Below, in pieces: positions 8,047 to 16,017 of a DNA stretch of 32,365 nt (positions within the stretch are counted from its first letter, which is position 1; each line of letters starts with the position of its first letter). The translations under genes were made by a program, and so were the position numbers. The notes beneath the pieces were generated by a model. It did not search any database and was not told the origin of the DNA. It saw nothing but the letters and a program-made list of their open reading frames with translations. The stretch is from JANMQK01 sp031370485. GTDB taxonomy: Bacteria; Acidobacteriota; Polarisedimenticolia; Gp22-AA2. Location of the stretch: assembly GCA_031370485.1 (NCBI GenBank), contig JANMQK010000163.1, positions 1 through 32,365 of the forward strand. The letters run 5' to 3'.

Positions 8047-9255
8047 TCAGGCCGGAAACGTCTCCGCGACGCTCACGGTCGTTTGGGGGCCCCGGGCCGA
8101 GAGCTCGCGGAAAAAACGGGCGGCGTCGACCGAGCGCTCGGGAGGGACGACGCCGGCCAGCGCCCAGATCCCCTGCGCAGGGCCACCCTGCCCCGGCCCG
8201 CCCTGCGCCAGCCAGCGCGCCACGATCGCGGGCGGGGTCGCCACCAGCAGCGTTCCGCCCGTGAGCCCCCGGGCGGCGTGCGGCCAGGCGGTCGTCTCGA
8301 CCCTGCCCGTCACCGGCTTCCCGTCCCGCATGCCGCGCACCTCGGTGACGATGTCCTTGAAGCCGGGGTTTGTCGTTCGCCCGCCCTGCGGGGCGCGCTT
8401 CAACGTCTCGATCAGCACGTCGCGCGGCCGCACCTTCTGGCCGCGGACTTCGATCGGCTCGGTCGAGGCCAGCCCCAGCCCGGCCAGGAACTGCAGCTGC
8501 CGGAGCGCCTTCTCCGAGTAGCCGAAGAAGGAGATCTTGAAGAAACACTCCTTGATCCCCTTGGACGCGTAGGTCAGTGGGAGTGTCGCCACCTCGGAGT
8601 GGAGCGACAGGTGGACCTTCGCGGAGCCAATCGGATCCTGGAAGCGATAAATCTCCTCCTCGCCCAGCGGTGCGGTTTCCCGGAACTCGCCGTCACGGAA
8701 CACCACGGGGGGCTGGGTGATCTCGTCGAAGATCGTGTCGATCGAGTAGGGCCAGGCGAGCGAGTCCCCCTGGTCGGGGGTCGCGCCGTTGTAGATGCGG
8801 ATGGAGGTGACCTCCTCGAACGTGTCGGCCAGGATGCGGGCCTGCACGTTGGCGAGTCCGGGACAGGAGCCCAGCCCGGGAATCGCCAGGAGGCCCGCCG
8901 CGCGGAACGCCGCGTCGAGCTCCAGCTGCTTGCGCGTCGTGTGGAACAGGCCGCCGAGGTCGATGTAGTGCGCGCGCGCCTCGAGGCAGGCCTTCATGAC
9001 CTGCACGTTGAAGCGGTACTGCACCGAGTTGATGACCGCGCCGGCCCCCTGCAGGAGACGGACCAGGGAGGCATGATCGGTCACGTCGGCCCCGACCGCC
9101 GTCACCCCCGGCCGCGCGACGGCCGCCGCGGCCTTCCGGGCGCCCTCCGGGTCGAGATCGGCGATCACGATCTCGCGCACCGCGGGGTCCCCGGCCAGGT
9201 CGAGCGCGACGGCGCGGCCGATGATTCCCGCCCCTCCCAATATGACGATGCGCAC
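8047..9255 (-). CDS. Saccharopine dehydrogenase-like NAD(P)-dependent oxidoreductase
   Basis: The 402-residue cytoplasmic protein begins MRIVILGGAGIIGRAVALDL, a glycine-rich Rossmann motif. It continues with IADLDPEGARKAAA, GADVTDHASL, the motif HYIDLGG and PGLGSCPGLANV, all landmarks of the saccharopine dehydrogenase / carboxynorspermidine synthase family. The second half holds the alpha/beta substrate domain. The family includes lysine degradation, carboxynorspermidine synthesis and many uncharacterised enzymes, and neither lysine nor polyamine genes are nearby, so the substrate is open. It has its own promoter (TTGACC-18-TAGCAT) and converges on the alpha/beta hydrolase with 26 bp between the stops. 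Confidence 0.88.
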   Translation of the reverse strand: MRIVILGGAGIIGRAVALDLAGDPAVREIVIADLDPEGARKAAAAVARPGVTAVGADVTDHASLVRLLQGAGAVINSVQYRFNVQVMKACLEARAHYIDLGGLFHTTRKQLELDAAFRAAGLLAIPGLGSCPGLANVQARILADTFEEVTSIRIYNGATPDQGDSLAWPYSIDTIFDEITQPPVVFRDGEFRETAPLGEEEIYRFQDPIGSAKVHLSLHSEVATLPLTYASKGIKECFFKISFFGYSEKALRQLQFLAGLGLASTEPIEVRGQKVRPRDVLIETLKRAPQGGRTTNPGFKDIVTEVRGMRDGKPVTGRVETTAWPHAARGLTGGTLLVATPPAIVARWLAQGGPGQGGPAQGIWALAGVVPPERSVDAARFFRELSARGPQTTVSVAETFPA

Positions 9256-9286
9256 GTTCGCCTCCTTCGGGGATGACGCGCGGCCG

Positions 9287-9316
9287 ATGCTAGCGTTTCA
9301 TGAGAAGTGAGGTCAA
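9287..9316 (-). promoter_or_regulatory. Sigma-70 promoter of the saccharopine dehydrogenase-like gene
   Basis: On the minus strand the -35 is TTGACC (9311-9316), the spacer is 18 bp and the -10 is TAGCAT (9287-9292), about 30 nt before the ATG. A small inverted repeat, GTGAG-6 nt-CTCAC, covers the -35 and could be an operator, but it is too short to insist on. Confidence 0.65.
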
Positions 9317-9330
9317 TCTCACGGCGCGAT

Positions 9331-10830
9331 TCAGGAAGCGGCCACGCTCCCGAGGGGACAGACAACACCTTCCTCGACTAGGGCCTGCACGCCCCGCAAC
9401 GCTCCCGCGCGCCCGTCCGGGGAGATCCCCATGGCCCCGAGAATGGCGTCGAGCGCCATCACGCCGTCACAGCGCCGGAGGACCTCCATCTGGACGCTGT
9501 CGAGACGCAGGATGGCCGGCCACGCCGGGTCGGTGATCCGGACCTCGTCTCCTTCCGTGGTCCAGGTCACAACCGGATAGAGGCGCTGGCCGCCCTCGAC
9601 GACCGGCGGGCGTTCCGATGTGGCGGCCGGGCCGGTCAGCAGGCGATAGTGCCTTCCCTCGTCAACTTGCATCAACAAGCGGTATTCGTCCCCGGTGTCC
9701 GCGATCTCGGGGTGGATCGCGTTCAGGTGGATCGTTCGAAACCTCATCTCGGTGGCCGGGGCGGTCAGTGCGGCCAGCTGCGGGGACTCGACGGGACGCT
9801 GAAAGGCGGTCCGCACGGCGGCGCAGACCCGCTCTCCGTATTCGGCGGGGCCCAGGTGCCGCTCGGCGCGGGATCGCGAACGGCGCGACATTTCACTCCA
9901 CGCTACAGGATCGTTCAGAAGCCCGGCGACCGCCGGGACCGCGGAGAGCCAGTCGGTCCTGGGTCCGCCCCGCGTAAGAAACGTGCGGGCCAGGAAACCG
10001 GTCTCCCCGGGAACGACCAGGTCGCGCAGGCCGCCCCAGTCGGCCGCCAACACGGGAAGACCCGACGCCATAGCCTCGGCGACCACCAGGCCGAAATTCT
10101 CCAGGCGGCAGTTCGTCAGGTGAACCAGGATGTCGGAAGCGGCCATGAGTCTGGCCAGGCGCGCCTGCGGGACGGGGCCGAGGAAATGAACCCGGGACCC
10201 CACGCCTTTCTCGTCCGCCAAACGGGCGACCGCCTCCCTGTAGGCCGTGCTGGCGGGCCGTTCCGGCGTGTCGCCGACGACAGCCAGTCTCGCCGCGGGA
10301 GCCTGCTCGAGGAGGGCGTGCAGGAACATGACGGCGAGGTGCTGGTTCTTCCGCCTGACGAAGGCCGAGGCGACGAGCAGGAGCGGGCCGCCCGCCGGGA
10401 GGCCGCATTCCCCTTCGATCTCTTTTCGAAGAGAGTGGCGGTCGGACGCCGGCAGGAAACGCTCGAGATCGACGGGAAACGGAACATTCAGCACGAGCGG
10501 CCCTCCCGCCGCGAAACATCGTTCTGCCACCCGCACGCAGACCGGCGAGGACACCAGGATCGTGTCGGAGGCCCGGAGACGGGGGGCCGTGTAGGCCCAG
10601 AAGCTCGCGTCGGCGAAGGAGCCATGGTCCACGAAGATCCGCCTCGGTTCCGCCGGCGCCTCCCAAGCGAAGGAGATCACATGGAGGTCCGCCTCCGCGA
10701 TTGAACCAGCAACCACGAAGTTTGACCTCAGGACTCCTTCGCACGCGAGATTCGCCTGCTGGCCGCCTCCCAGGCTGCGGCGGCCCTGCGGAAACCCGAT
10801 GAAGATCCTTGGACGCCCTGGGTCACCCAT
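9331..10830 (-). CDS. GT4-type glycosyltransferase with a C-terminal PqqD/RRE-like winged-helix domain
   Basis: This is a 499-residue cytoplasmic protein. Residues 1 to about 345 are a GT-B glycosyltransferase: GGQQANLA near the start, the donor-domain opening LLLVASAFVRRKNQHLA, VHFLGPVPQARLARLM, and the E-x7-E motif in ENFGLVVAEAMASGLPVLA. After about 70 residues of unassigned sequence, residues from about 425 to the end read ILRLDSVQMEVLRRCDG, then DAILGAMG and VQALVEEGVV. That is the shape of PqqD-like (RiPP recognition element) or methyltransferase-associated winged-helix domains: a hydrophobic strand, LxxCDG, two short helices and a final helix ending in G-V-V. No RiPP precursor or maturase is seen nearby. 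Substrate and acceptor are unknown. The domain call is by pattern only. Confidence 0.8.
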   Translation of the reverse strand: MGDPGRPRIFIGFPQGRRSLGGGQQANLACEGVLRSNFVVAGSIAEADLHVISFAWEAPAEPRRIFVDHGSFADASFWAYTAPRLRASDTILVSSPVCVRVAERCFAAGGPLVLNVPFPVDLERFLPASDRHSLRKEIEGECGLPAGGPLLLVASAFVRRKNQHLAVMFLHALLEQAPAARLAVVGDTPERPASTAYREAVARLADEKGVGSRVHFLGPVPQARLARLMAASDILVHLTNCRLENFGLVVAEAMASGLPVLAADWGGLRDLVVPGETGFLARTFLTRGGPRTDWLSAVPAVAGLLNDPVAWSEMSRRSRSRAERHLGPAEYGERVCAAVRTAFQRPVESPQLAALTAPATEMRFRTIHLNAIHPEIADTGDEYRLLMQVDEGRHYRLLTGPAATSERPPVVEGGQRLYPVVTWTTEGDEVRITDPAWPAILRLDSVQMEVLRRCDGVMALDAILGAMGISPDGRAGALRGVQALVEEGVVCPLGSVAAS

Positions 10831-10856
10831 GCCCGCTCCGGCCCTGCCCGGGTGTC

Positions 10857-10865
10857 ATGTTATCA
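10857..10865 (-). promoter_or_regulatory. Extended -10 promoter of the glycosyltransferase gene
   Basis: The minus strand reads TGATAACAT, an extended -10 about 27 nt before the ATG. It is back to back with the M36 peptidase promoter in a 113-bp divergent gap. Confidence 0.5.
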
Positions 10866-10899
10866 GCGATTACAACGTTCGCGGGGGCCCCGTGCAATG

Positions 10900-10908
10900 T
10901 GCTAAAAT
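10900..10908 (+). promoter_or_regulatory. Extended -10 promoter of the M36 peptidase gene
   Basis: TGCTAAAAT is an extended -10 located 35 nt before the ATG at 10944. No -35 is visible. The ribosome binding site upstream of the ATG is weak. Confidence 0.6.
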
Positions 10909-10943
10909 CCGCTACTGACGCCAACTTCGGGTAAATCGGACAG

Positions 10944-13900
10944 ATGGACGGATATCGGTTGATCCGTGCTCCGGGAGTATTGATTGGGGCCGTGGCCGCG
11001 GCCCTCGTGGCCTCCTCCGTGATGGCCCGGGACCTGCCGGACTACGACGCCGCGGCCCACAGCGGGAGCACCGCGCGGGCCCCGTTCACACCGGGCGACG
11101 CCGACCGCGCGAAGATAAAGCCGGGCACGACCGTCCGGACCGACGAGCGTCTCGGTGTCCCGACCTTCTTGTGGGCCGCCCCGCGCGCGGCGCACGGCCC
11201 CCTCGCCCCCTCCCTGGCGGGCCTCCCGCCCGAACAGGCCGCGCGGCGGCACCTGGCCGAGTACGCCTCGGTCTATGGGCTGCAGCCCGAAGAGCTGCGC
11301 GACGCGGTCCTCGACTCGGTGCACGACACGGGGCAGGGCGCCATCATCGTCACGTTCCACCGGGCGGTTTACGGAATCGAGGTGTTTCGCGACGCAACCA
11401 GGCTGGTGATGGATCGCGATCGCGAGCTCGTCGCGATCTCAGGGTTCCTGCCGGGGCGGGCCCACGTCAAGGGCCCGATTCGAAGCCCGGTCTTTACGAT
11501 CGACGCCCCGCAGGCGATAGCCCTGGCCTACGAAAACCTGGCGGGCACCGCGCTCGACGCGCGCGACCTTGAAAAAGCCGCGCAGTCGGCCGGCGGGTAC
11601 GAGACATGGGACCTCGGGCCCCTTGCGCGTGACGCCTACGAAGTTCCCCTTCTGCAGCCGGCCCGCGCCCGGAAGACCCTCTTCCGTCTGCCCGACCGGC
11701 TGGAGCCGGCCTGGTACGTCGAGCTCGACCTGGGGCCGAAGACGGCGACCGACTCGGACTATTACGCCTGTGTTGTCTCCGCGAAGGACGGGGCGCTTCT
11801 TTTCCGCAAGAACCTGACGGTGTCCGACTCCTACACCTACCGGGTCTGGGCCGACACGACCGGGCTTCGGGCCCCCTATGACGGTCCGCAGGGAACCGCT
11901 CCAACGCCGCTTCCGAGCGGCCTGCAGGACGGCTACCAGGCCCCCTTCGTGGGGTCCAGCCTCGTGACGCTGCAGAACGGGCCGATCAGCACCAACGATC
12001 CGTGGCTTCCGCCCGCTGCGACCCAGACCAATGGCAACAACGCGGACGCCTACGCCGACCTGGCCTCCCCCGACGGGCTCTCGGGCTCGGACTTCCGCGC
12101 CACGACGACCGGGGGCAACGTCTTCGACCGCACCTTCGACACCGGGCTGCAGCCCACGGCCAGCACGAACCAGCAGATGGCGGTGGTCACCCAGCTTTTC
12201 TACGACGTCAACTTCCTCCACGACTGGTTCTATGGCTCCGGCTTCGACGAGGCCGCCGGCAACGCCCAGACGTCGAACTACGGCCGGGGCGGCATCGGGA
12301 ACGACAACCTGCGCGCCGAGGCACAGGATTACAGCGGCCGGAACAACGCCAACATGTCCACTCCTTCGGACGGCGGGCGCCCGCGCATGCAGATGTACAT
12401 CTTCGACGGAATCGGAGAGAGGTCGCTGACCGTCAACTCCCCCGCTTCGATCACCGGAACCTACGCGGTCGGCACCGCCACCTTCGGCCCGGCGTCCTTC
12501 AACAGGACGAACACCCTGGTCCTGGTCAACGACGGCGCCGGGACCACCTCCGACGGCTGCGAATCCCCCTGGACGAACGCGGCGGCGGTCAGCGGCAAGA
12601 TCGCCTTCATCGACCGTGGAAACTGCAACTTCAACGTCAAGGTCGCGAACGCGCAGCTGAACGGCGCGGTGGGGGCCATCATCGCGAACAACGCGGGGAC
12701 GGGGATCCTGAACATGACCGGCACCGATTCCTCGATCTTCCTCCCCAGCCTCTTGATCTCCCAGGCGGACGGGAACGCCATCCGGGCGCAATTCGGGGCC
12801 GGGGTCAACGCGACCCTGTATCGCGCGGCGGCCATCGACCGGGACGGCGGCCTCGACAACCAGATCGTGGCGCACGAGTGGGGGCATTACCTCAGCAACC
12901 GGCTGATCGGGAACGCGACCGGGCTGTCGAACAACCAGGGAAACGGGATGGGGGAGGGCTGGGCCGACTTCGTCGCCTTGCTTCTCACGGTGCGCCCGGA
13001 GGACGCGATGGTTCCCAGCAATGCGAACTTCGCCGGCGTCTACCCGGTCGCCGGCTACGTGAGAAGCGGCGGCCCCAACGGTCCGGTCCCCAACTATGGC
13101 TACTACTTCGGCATCCGCCGGGTCCCCTATTCGACCGACTTCAGCAAGAACCCGCTGACCTTCCGGCACATCGCCAACGGCAACCCCCTGCCCGGGACCG
13201 CGCCGATCGCCTTCGGCGCGGACGGCTCGAACAACGCCGAGGTGCACAACACGGGGGAGGTCTGGGCCACCATGCTGTGGGAGTGCTATGCCTCGCTCCT
13301 GCGCGACACGGGGCGGCTCACGTTCGACCAGGCCCGCGACAGGATGCGCGCCTACCTCGTGGCCTCGCTCAAGCTCACCCCGAACGCGCCGACCATTCTC
13401 GAGGCGCGCGACGCCGTGCTGGCCGCCGCCTACGCGAACGACCAGACCGATTTCATGGCGTGCGCGCAGGCGTTCGCGCGCCGCGGCGCCGGGCTGCGCG
13501 CCGTGGCACCCGACCGCGGCTCGACGACTAACCAGGGGGTCGTGGAGAGCTTTGTCGCAGGCAGCGATCTCGAGTTCGTCGCGGCGTCGCTCGACGACGA
13601 CGTCGCGTGGTGCGACCGCGACGGCTCCCTCGACGTCAACGAGACGGGGCGTCTGACCGTGACCCTCAGGAACGTGGGGACCGGGGCGCTGAGCGCCACG
13701 ACCGCGACCGTCACCTCGACCAACCCGGCGGTGTCGTTTCCCGGTGGCGGCCAGATCACTTTCCCCCCCTCGCAGCCCTACGGAATGACGACCGGCAGCG
13801 TGAACGCGCGCCTGGGAAGCGCGACCGGCATCCAGCCGATCGAATTCTCCATCGCCTTCACCGACCCGGGCCTGGCGATCCCGGGGACGGTCACGGCCTC

Positions 13901-14894
13901 CTCCATGCGGCTCGGCAACTTCGACGACCTCCCCGACCAGTCGGCGACGGACGACGTGGAAAGCGCCACGACCGCCTGGACCGTGGACGACAACCCCTTC
14001 CTCGACAGGTCGGGACCCTGGCGGCGGATCGAGCTGAGCGGGCTCGACCACCGGTGGCTTGGACCGGATCCCGGGGCCCAATCGGATCAGTACCTGATTT
14101 CACCTCCCTTGCAGGTGGCGCCGGCCGGATCGTTCAGCTTCTCGTTCCGCCACCGGTACTCGTTCGAGAATTCGGGCGGACTCAATTACGACGGCGGGGT
14201 GATCGAGATCTCGACGACCGACGGCGAGATCTGGACCGACATCGGGTCGCACGCCTCCCCCGGCTATCCCGGCGGGAACATCGACACCTGCTGCGGCAAC
14301 CCGCTCGGAGGCCGCGCCGGCTTCGTGCGGACGAGCGCCGGGTACCCGGCTTTCGCGAACGTCACCGTCAACCTCGGGACGGCCTATAACGGCCAGACGG
14401 TGCTGGTCCGCTTCCGGATCGGGGCGGACGAGGCGATCGGAGGCCCGGGGTGGGAGATCGACGACCTCGTCTTCAACAACATCCTGAACACACCGTTCCA
14501 CATTCTGGTCCCGGACCGCGGCCTGTGCCTCGATTCCGACAGCGACGGGTTCGACGACCTGGCCGACTGCGCCCCTCTCGATGGCACGGCGTGGGCGCTT
14601 CCCACCGAGGCCCGCGATCTCATGCTGGCCGGGGCGCCGGCGACGACCCTCGCCTGGTTGGCCCCGGGCAGCCCCGGGGGGACGGCGCTCCGGTACGACC
14701 TTCTCCGCAGCATGCAGGCCTCGTCGTTCGGCGCCGCGGCGTGCGTCGCGTCGGATGCCTTAGGCCTCACGGCCTCCGACCCGGCTCTGCCGGCTGATGT
14801 CTTTTTCTACCTGGTCCGGTCGGAGAACGCCTGCGGCGGCACGCTGGGCTCCGACTCGGCGGGCGCGCCCCGGAGCGGCGCCGGCTGCCCCTAG
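10944..14894 (+). CDS. Secreted M36 (fungalysin)-type metallopeptidase with PA insert and multidomain C-terminus
   Basis: The 1316-residue protein starts with a signal peptide (hydrophobic GVLIGAVAAALVASSV, cleavage near VMARD). Residues about 60-290 form a propeptide of the FTP/PepSY kind, ending near PAWYVELDLG. The M36 catalytic region begins near NGNNADAYADL (about 362) and carries HEWGH at 644-648 and the third zinc ligand in GMGEGWADF (E671). A PA domain (about 525-630, CNFNVKVANAQLNGAVGAII) is inserted before the zinc site. C-terminal parts are an immunoglobulin-like segment (about 870-985), a jelly-roll segment (about 995-1185), a short acidic calcium-binding-like motif DSDSDGFDDLADC at about 1196, and a tail ending GTLGSDSAGAPRSGAGCP. 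It probably degrades protein outside the cell after propeptide removal. The stop is 1 bp from the convergent MOSC stop. Confidence 0.92.
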   Translation: MDGYRLIRAPGVLIGAVAAALVASSVMARDLPDYDAAAHSGSTARAPFTPGDADRAKIKPGTTVRTDERLGVPTFLWAAPRAAHGPLAPSLAGLPPEQAARRHLAEYASVYGLQPEELRDAVLDSVHDTGQGAIIVTFHRAVYGIEVFRDATRLVMDRDRELVAISGFLPGRAHVKGPIRSPVFTIDAPQAIALAYENLAGTALDARDLEKAAQSAGGYETWDLGPLARDAYEVPLLQPARARKTLFRLPDRLEPAWYVELDLGPKTATDSDYYACVVSAKDGALLFRKNLTVSDSYTYRVWADTTGLRAPYDGPQGTAPTPLPSGLQDGYQAPFVGSSLVTLQNGPISTNDPWLPPAATQTNGNNADAYADLASPDGLSGSDFRATTTGGNVFDRTFDTGLQPTASTNQQMAVVTQLFYDVNFLHDWFYGSGFDEAAGNAQTSNYGRGGIGNDNLRAEAQDYSGRNNANMSTPSDGGRPRMQMYIFDGIGERSLTVNSPASITGTYAVGTATFGPASFNRTNTLVLVNDGAGTTSDGCESPWTNAAAVSGKIAFIDRGNCNFNVKVANAQLNGAVGAIIANNAGTGILNMTGTDSSIFLPSLLISQADGNAIRAQFGAGVNATLYRAAAIDRDGGLDNQIVAHEWGHYLSNRLIGNATGLSNNQGNGMGEGWADFVALLLTVRPEDAMVPSNANFAGVYPVAGYVRSGGPNGPVPNYGYYFGIRRVPYSTDFSKNPLTFRHIANGNPLPGTAPIAFGADGSNNAEVHNTGEVWATMLWECYASLLRDTGRLTFDQARDRMRAYLVASLKLTPNAPTILEARDAVLAAAYANDQTDFMACAQAFARRGAGLRAVAPDRGSTTNQGVVESFVAGSDLEFVAASLDDDVAWCDRDGSLDVNETGRLTVTLRNVGTGALSATTATVTSTNPAVSFPGGGQITFPPSQPYGMTTGSVNARLGSATGIQPIEFSIAFTDPGLAIPGTVTASSMRLGNFDDLPDQSATDDVESATTAWTVDDNPFLDRSGPWRRIELSGLDHRWLGPDPGAQSDQYLISPPLQVAPAGSFSFSFRHRYSFENSGGLNYDGGVIEISTTDGEIWTDIGSHASPGYPGGNIDTCCGNPLGGRAGFVRTSAGYPAFANVTVNLGTAYNGQTVLVRFRIGADEAIGGPGWEIDDLVFNNILNTPFHILVPDRGLCLDSDSDGFDDLADCAPLDGTAWALPTEARDLMLAGAPATTLAWLAPGSPGGTALRYDLLRSMQASSFGAAACVASDALGLTASDPALPADVFFYLVRSENACGGTLGSDSAGAPRSGAGCP

Positions 14895-14895
14895 G

Positions 14896-15554
14896 TCAGG
14901 TGCGCTCGATCGTGGCCTCGTCGAGCAATTCCACCGGGTCGCCAACCGCAATCGTCCCGCCCTGCACCACAAAGCAGTTGAGGGCCAGCGAGCCGTCGAA
15001 TTCCCGCTGGTTGTGGCGGAGAACGCCGACGTCCTGTTCGAGCGTGTCGGGGTCGAAGGTCGTCATGCCGAGCGCTGCCTTAGATCGCGGATGCCGATGA
15101 TCACCCCGCCCGCGGCCAGGAACCGTCCCTCCCACGATCTCTCGGCCAGACCTGCGACCCCCCCCACGACAATGTTCGGCCGCAGGCGGCGGCGGTCGCG
15201 GCCGAAGGCCGCAATGGCTCCGTCGGTCGCCACGAGAAGGGGGAGGATGTCAAACCGCTCCAGGTCGTCGAGGGCTACCAGACGGGCGCCGCGGCCCGCC
15301 GCGGTCTCGATGTCACGAGCGACTTCCGGCGCATCCCAAGGCCGGCCGTCCACGCGGGGTTCCCCGTCGGGACCGAGCGCGGCCCGGTGTCCCAAAAGGC
15401 GCGGGCGAGTCCGCGAGGTGACGATCCGCGAGTGGGGGTCGCGAACCTGGACGACGCGGTCCCCGGCAATCCCGTCCTGCCGCACCTCGGCCGACTCGAG
15501 AGGCTCCCCCGCCATCGATTTGACCGGGTAACGCCACAGCTCGGCGATCCACAT
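14896..15554 (-). pseudogene. MOSC-domain protein, split by a one-base frameshift
   Basis: Two minus-strand frames together make one MOSC protein of about 219 residues. The first runs from ATG 15554 (MWIAELWRYPVKSM, GDRVVQVRDPH) to a TGA at 15063-15065. The second continues with MTTFDPDTLEQDVGVLR and GTIAVGDPVELLDE to 14896. MOSC proteins bind molybdenum cofactor or transfer sulfur through a conserved cysteine in an R-C-x-M-T-T-F-D-like motif. The current sequence reads R-Q-R-S-A-stop there. Adding one G on the minus strand between 15070 and 15071 restores arginine-cysteine-glycine followed by MTTFDPDT in frame. The gene is therefore either freshly inactivated or mis-sequenced. It follows arfB by 16 nt in the same operon. 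No slippery heptamer is seen, so programmed frameshifting is unlikely. Confidence 0.82.
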
Positions 15555-15570
15555 CCCCTTCACCCTGGCT

Positions 15571-16002
15571 CTAGTCATGGTCGCCTGGCCGGCCACGGCC
15601 GCGCTTGATGTCGGAGCGGACGCGCTTCTCCCTGAGGCGCCGTTCGGCGCTTCCGCGCCCTGGACGGGTCGGCCGGCGCGGAGTCGGGGCTTCGGCGACC
15701 TGCGCCAGCATGCCAGCGAGCTTGTCGAGACAATCCTCGACGTTGCGCCGCTGATCCCGGTGGCGCTGGCTCGCCAGCACGAGGTCCCCCTCCTTGGTGA
15801 TGCGCCGCGCGAAGCGGCGCCGGAAACGGTCGCGCACGTCGGGCGGGACGCCGGGGGCGCCGCCCACCGCCCAGTGCAGGATCGCCTTGCTGCTGACCTT
15901 GTTGACGTTCTGGCCGCCGGCGCCCGCGCTGCGCGCGTATTGGAAGCGCAGCTCCCAGCCCTCCACCCGTATCCGGTCGCCGACCACCAATGTGCGAACC
16001 AT
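15571..16002 (-). CDS. arfB: Alternative ribosome-rescue factor ArfB (GGQ peptidyl-tRNA hydrolase)
   Basis: The 143-residue protein carries the release-factor catalytic GGQ at residues 29-31 within SAGAGGQNVNKVSSKA. A long basic C-terminal tail includes RPGRGSAERRLREKRVRSDI. In ArfB (YaeJ) this tail inserts into the empty mRNA channel of stalled ribosomes while GGQ hydrolyses the peptidyl-tRNA. The length and the absence of codon-recognition domains separate it from RF1/RF2. It lies 15 nt after the acyl-CoA dehydrogenase and 16 nt before the MOSC gene, apparently in the same operon, though no functional link to fatty acid oxidation is evident. Confidence 0.93.
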   Translation of the reverse strand: MVRTLVVGDRIRVEGWELRFQYARSAGAGGQNVNKVSSKAILHWAVGGAPGVPPDVRDRFRRRFARRITKEGDLVLASQRHRDQRRNVEDCLDKLAGMLAQVAEAPTPRRPTRPGRGSAERRLREKRVRSDIKRGRGRPGDHD

Positions 16003-16017
16003 CGTCCCCGGCGCCGG

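Noticed and set aside
9306..9321. Inverted repeat GTGAG-6-CTCAC over the -35 of the saccharopine dehydrogenase-like gene as an operator
   Set aside because: Five-base arms are too short to separate from chance, and no regulator gene is adjacent.
11439..14081. An 880-codon minus-strand open frame inside the M36 peptidase gene
   Set aside because: The plus-strand gene has intact zinc, PA and propeptide motifs; the antisense product shows only composition bias.
15060..15080. Programmed -1 frameshift in the MOSC gene
   Set aside because: No slippery heptamer precedes the shift and no clear downstream structure was seen; a single missing base that also restores the conserved cysteine explains the data better.
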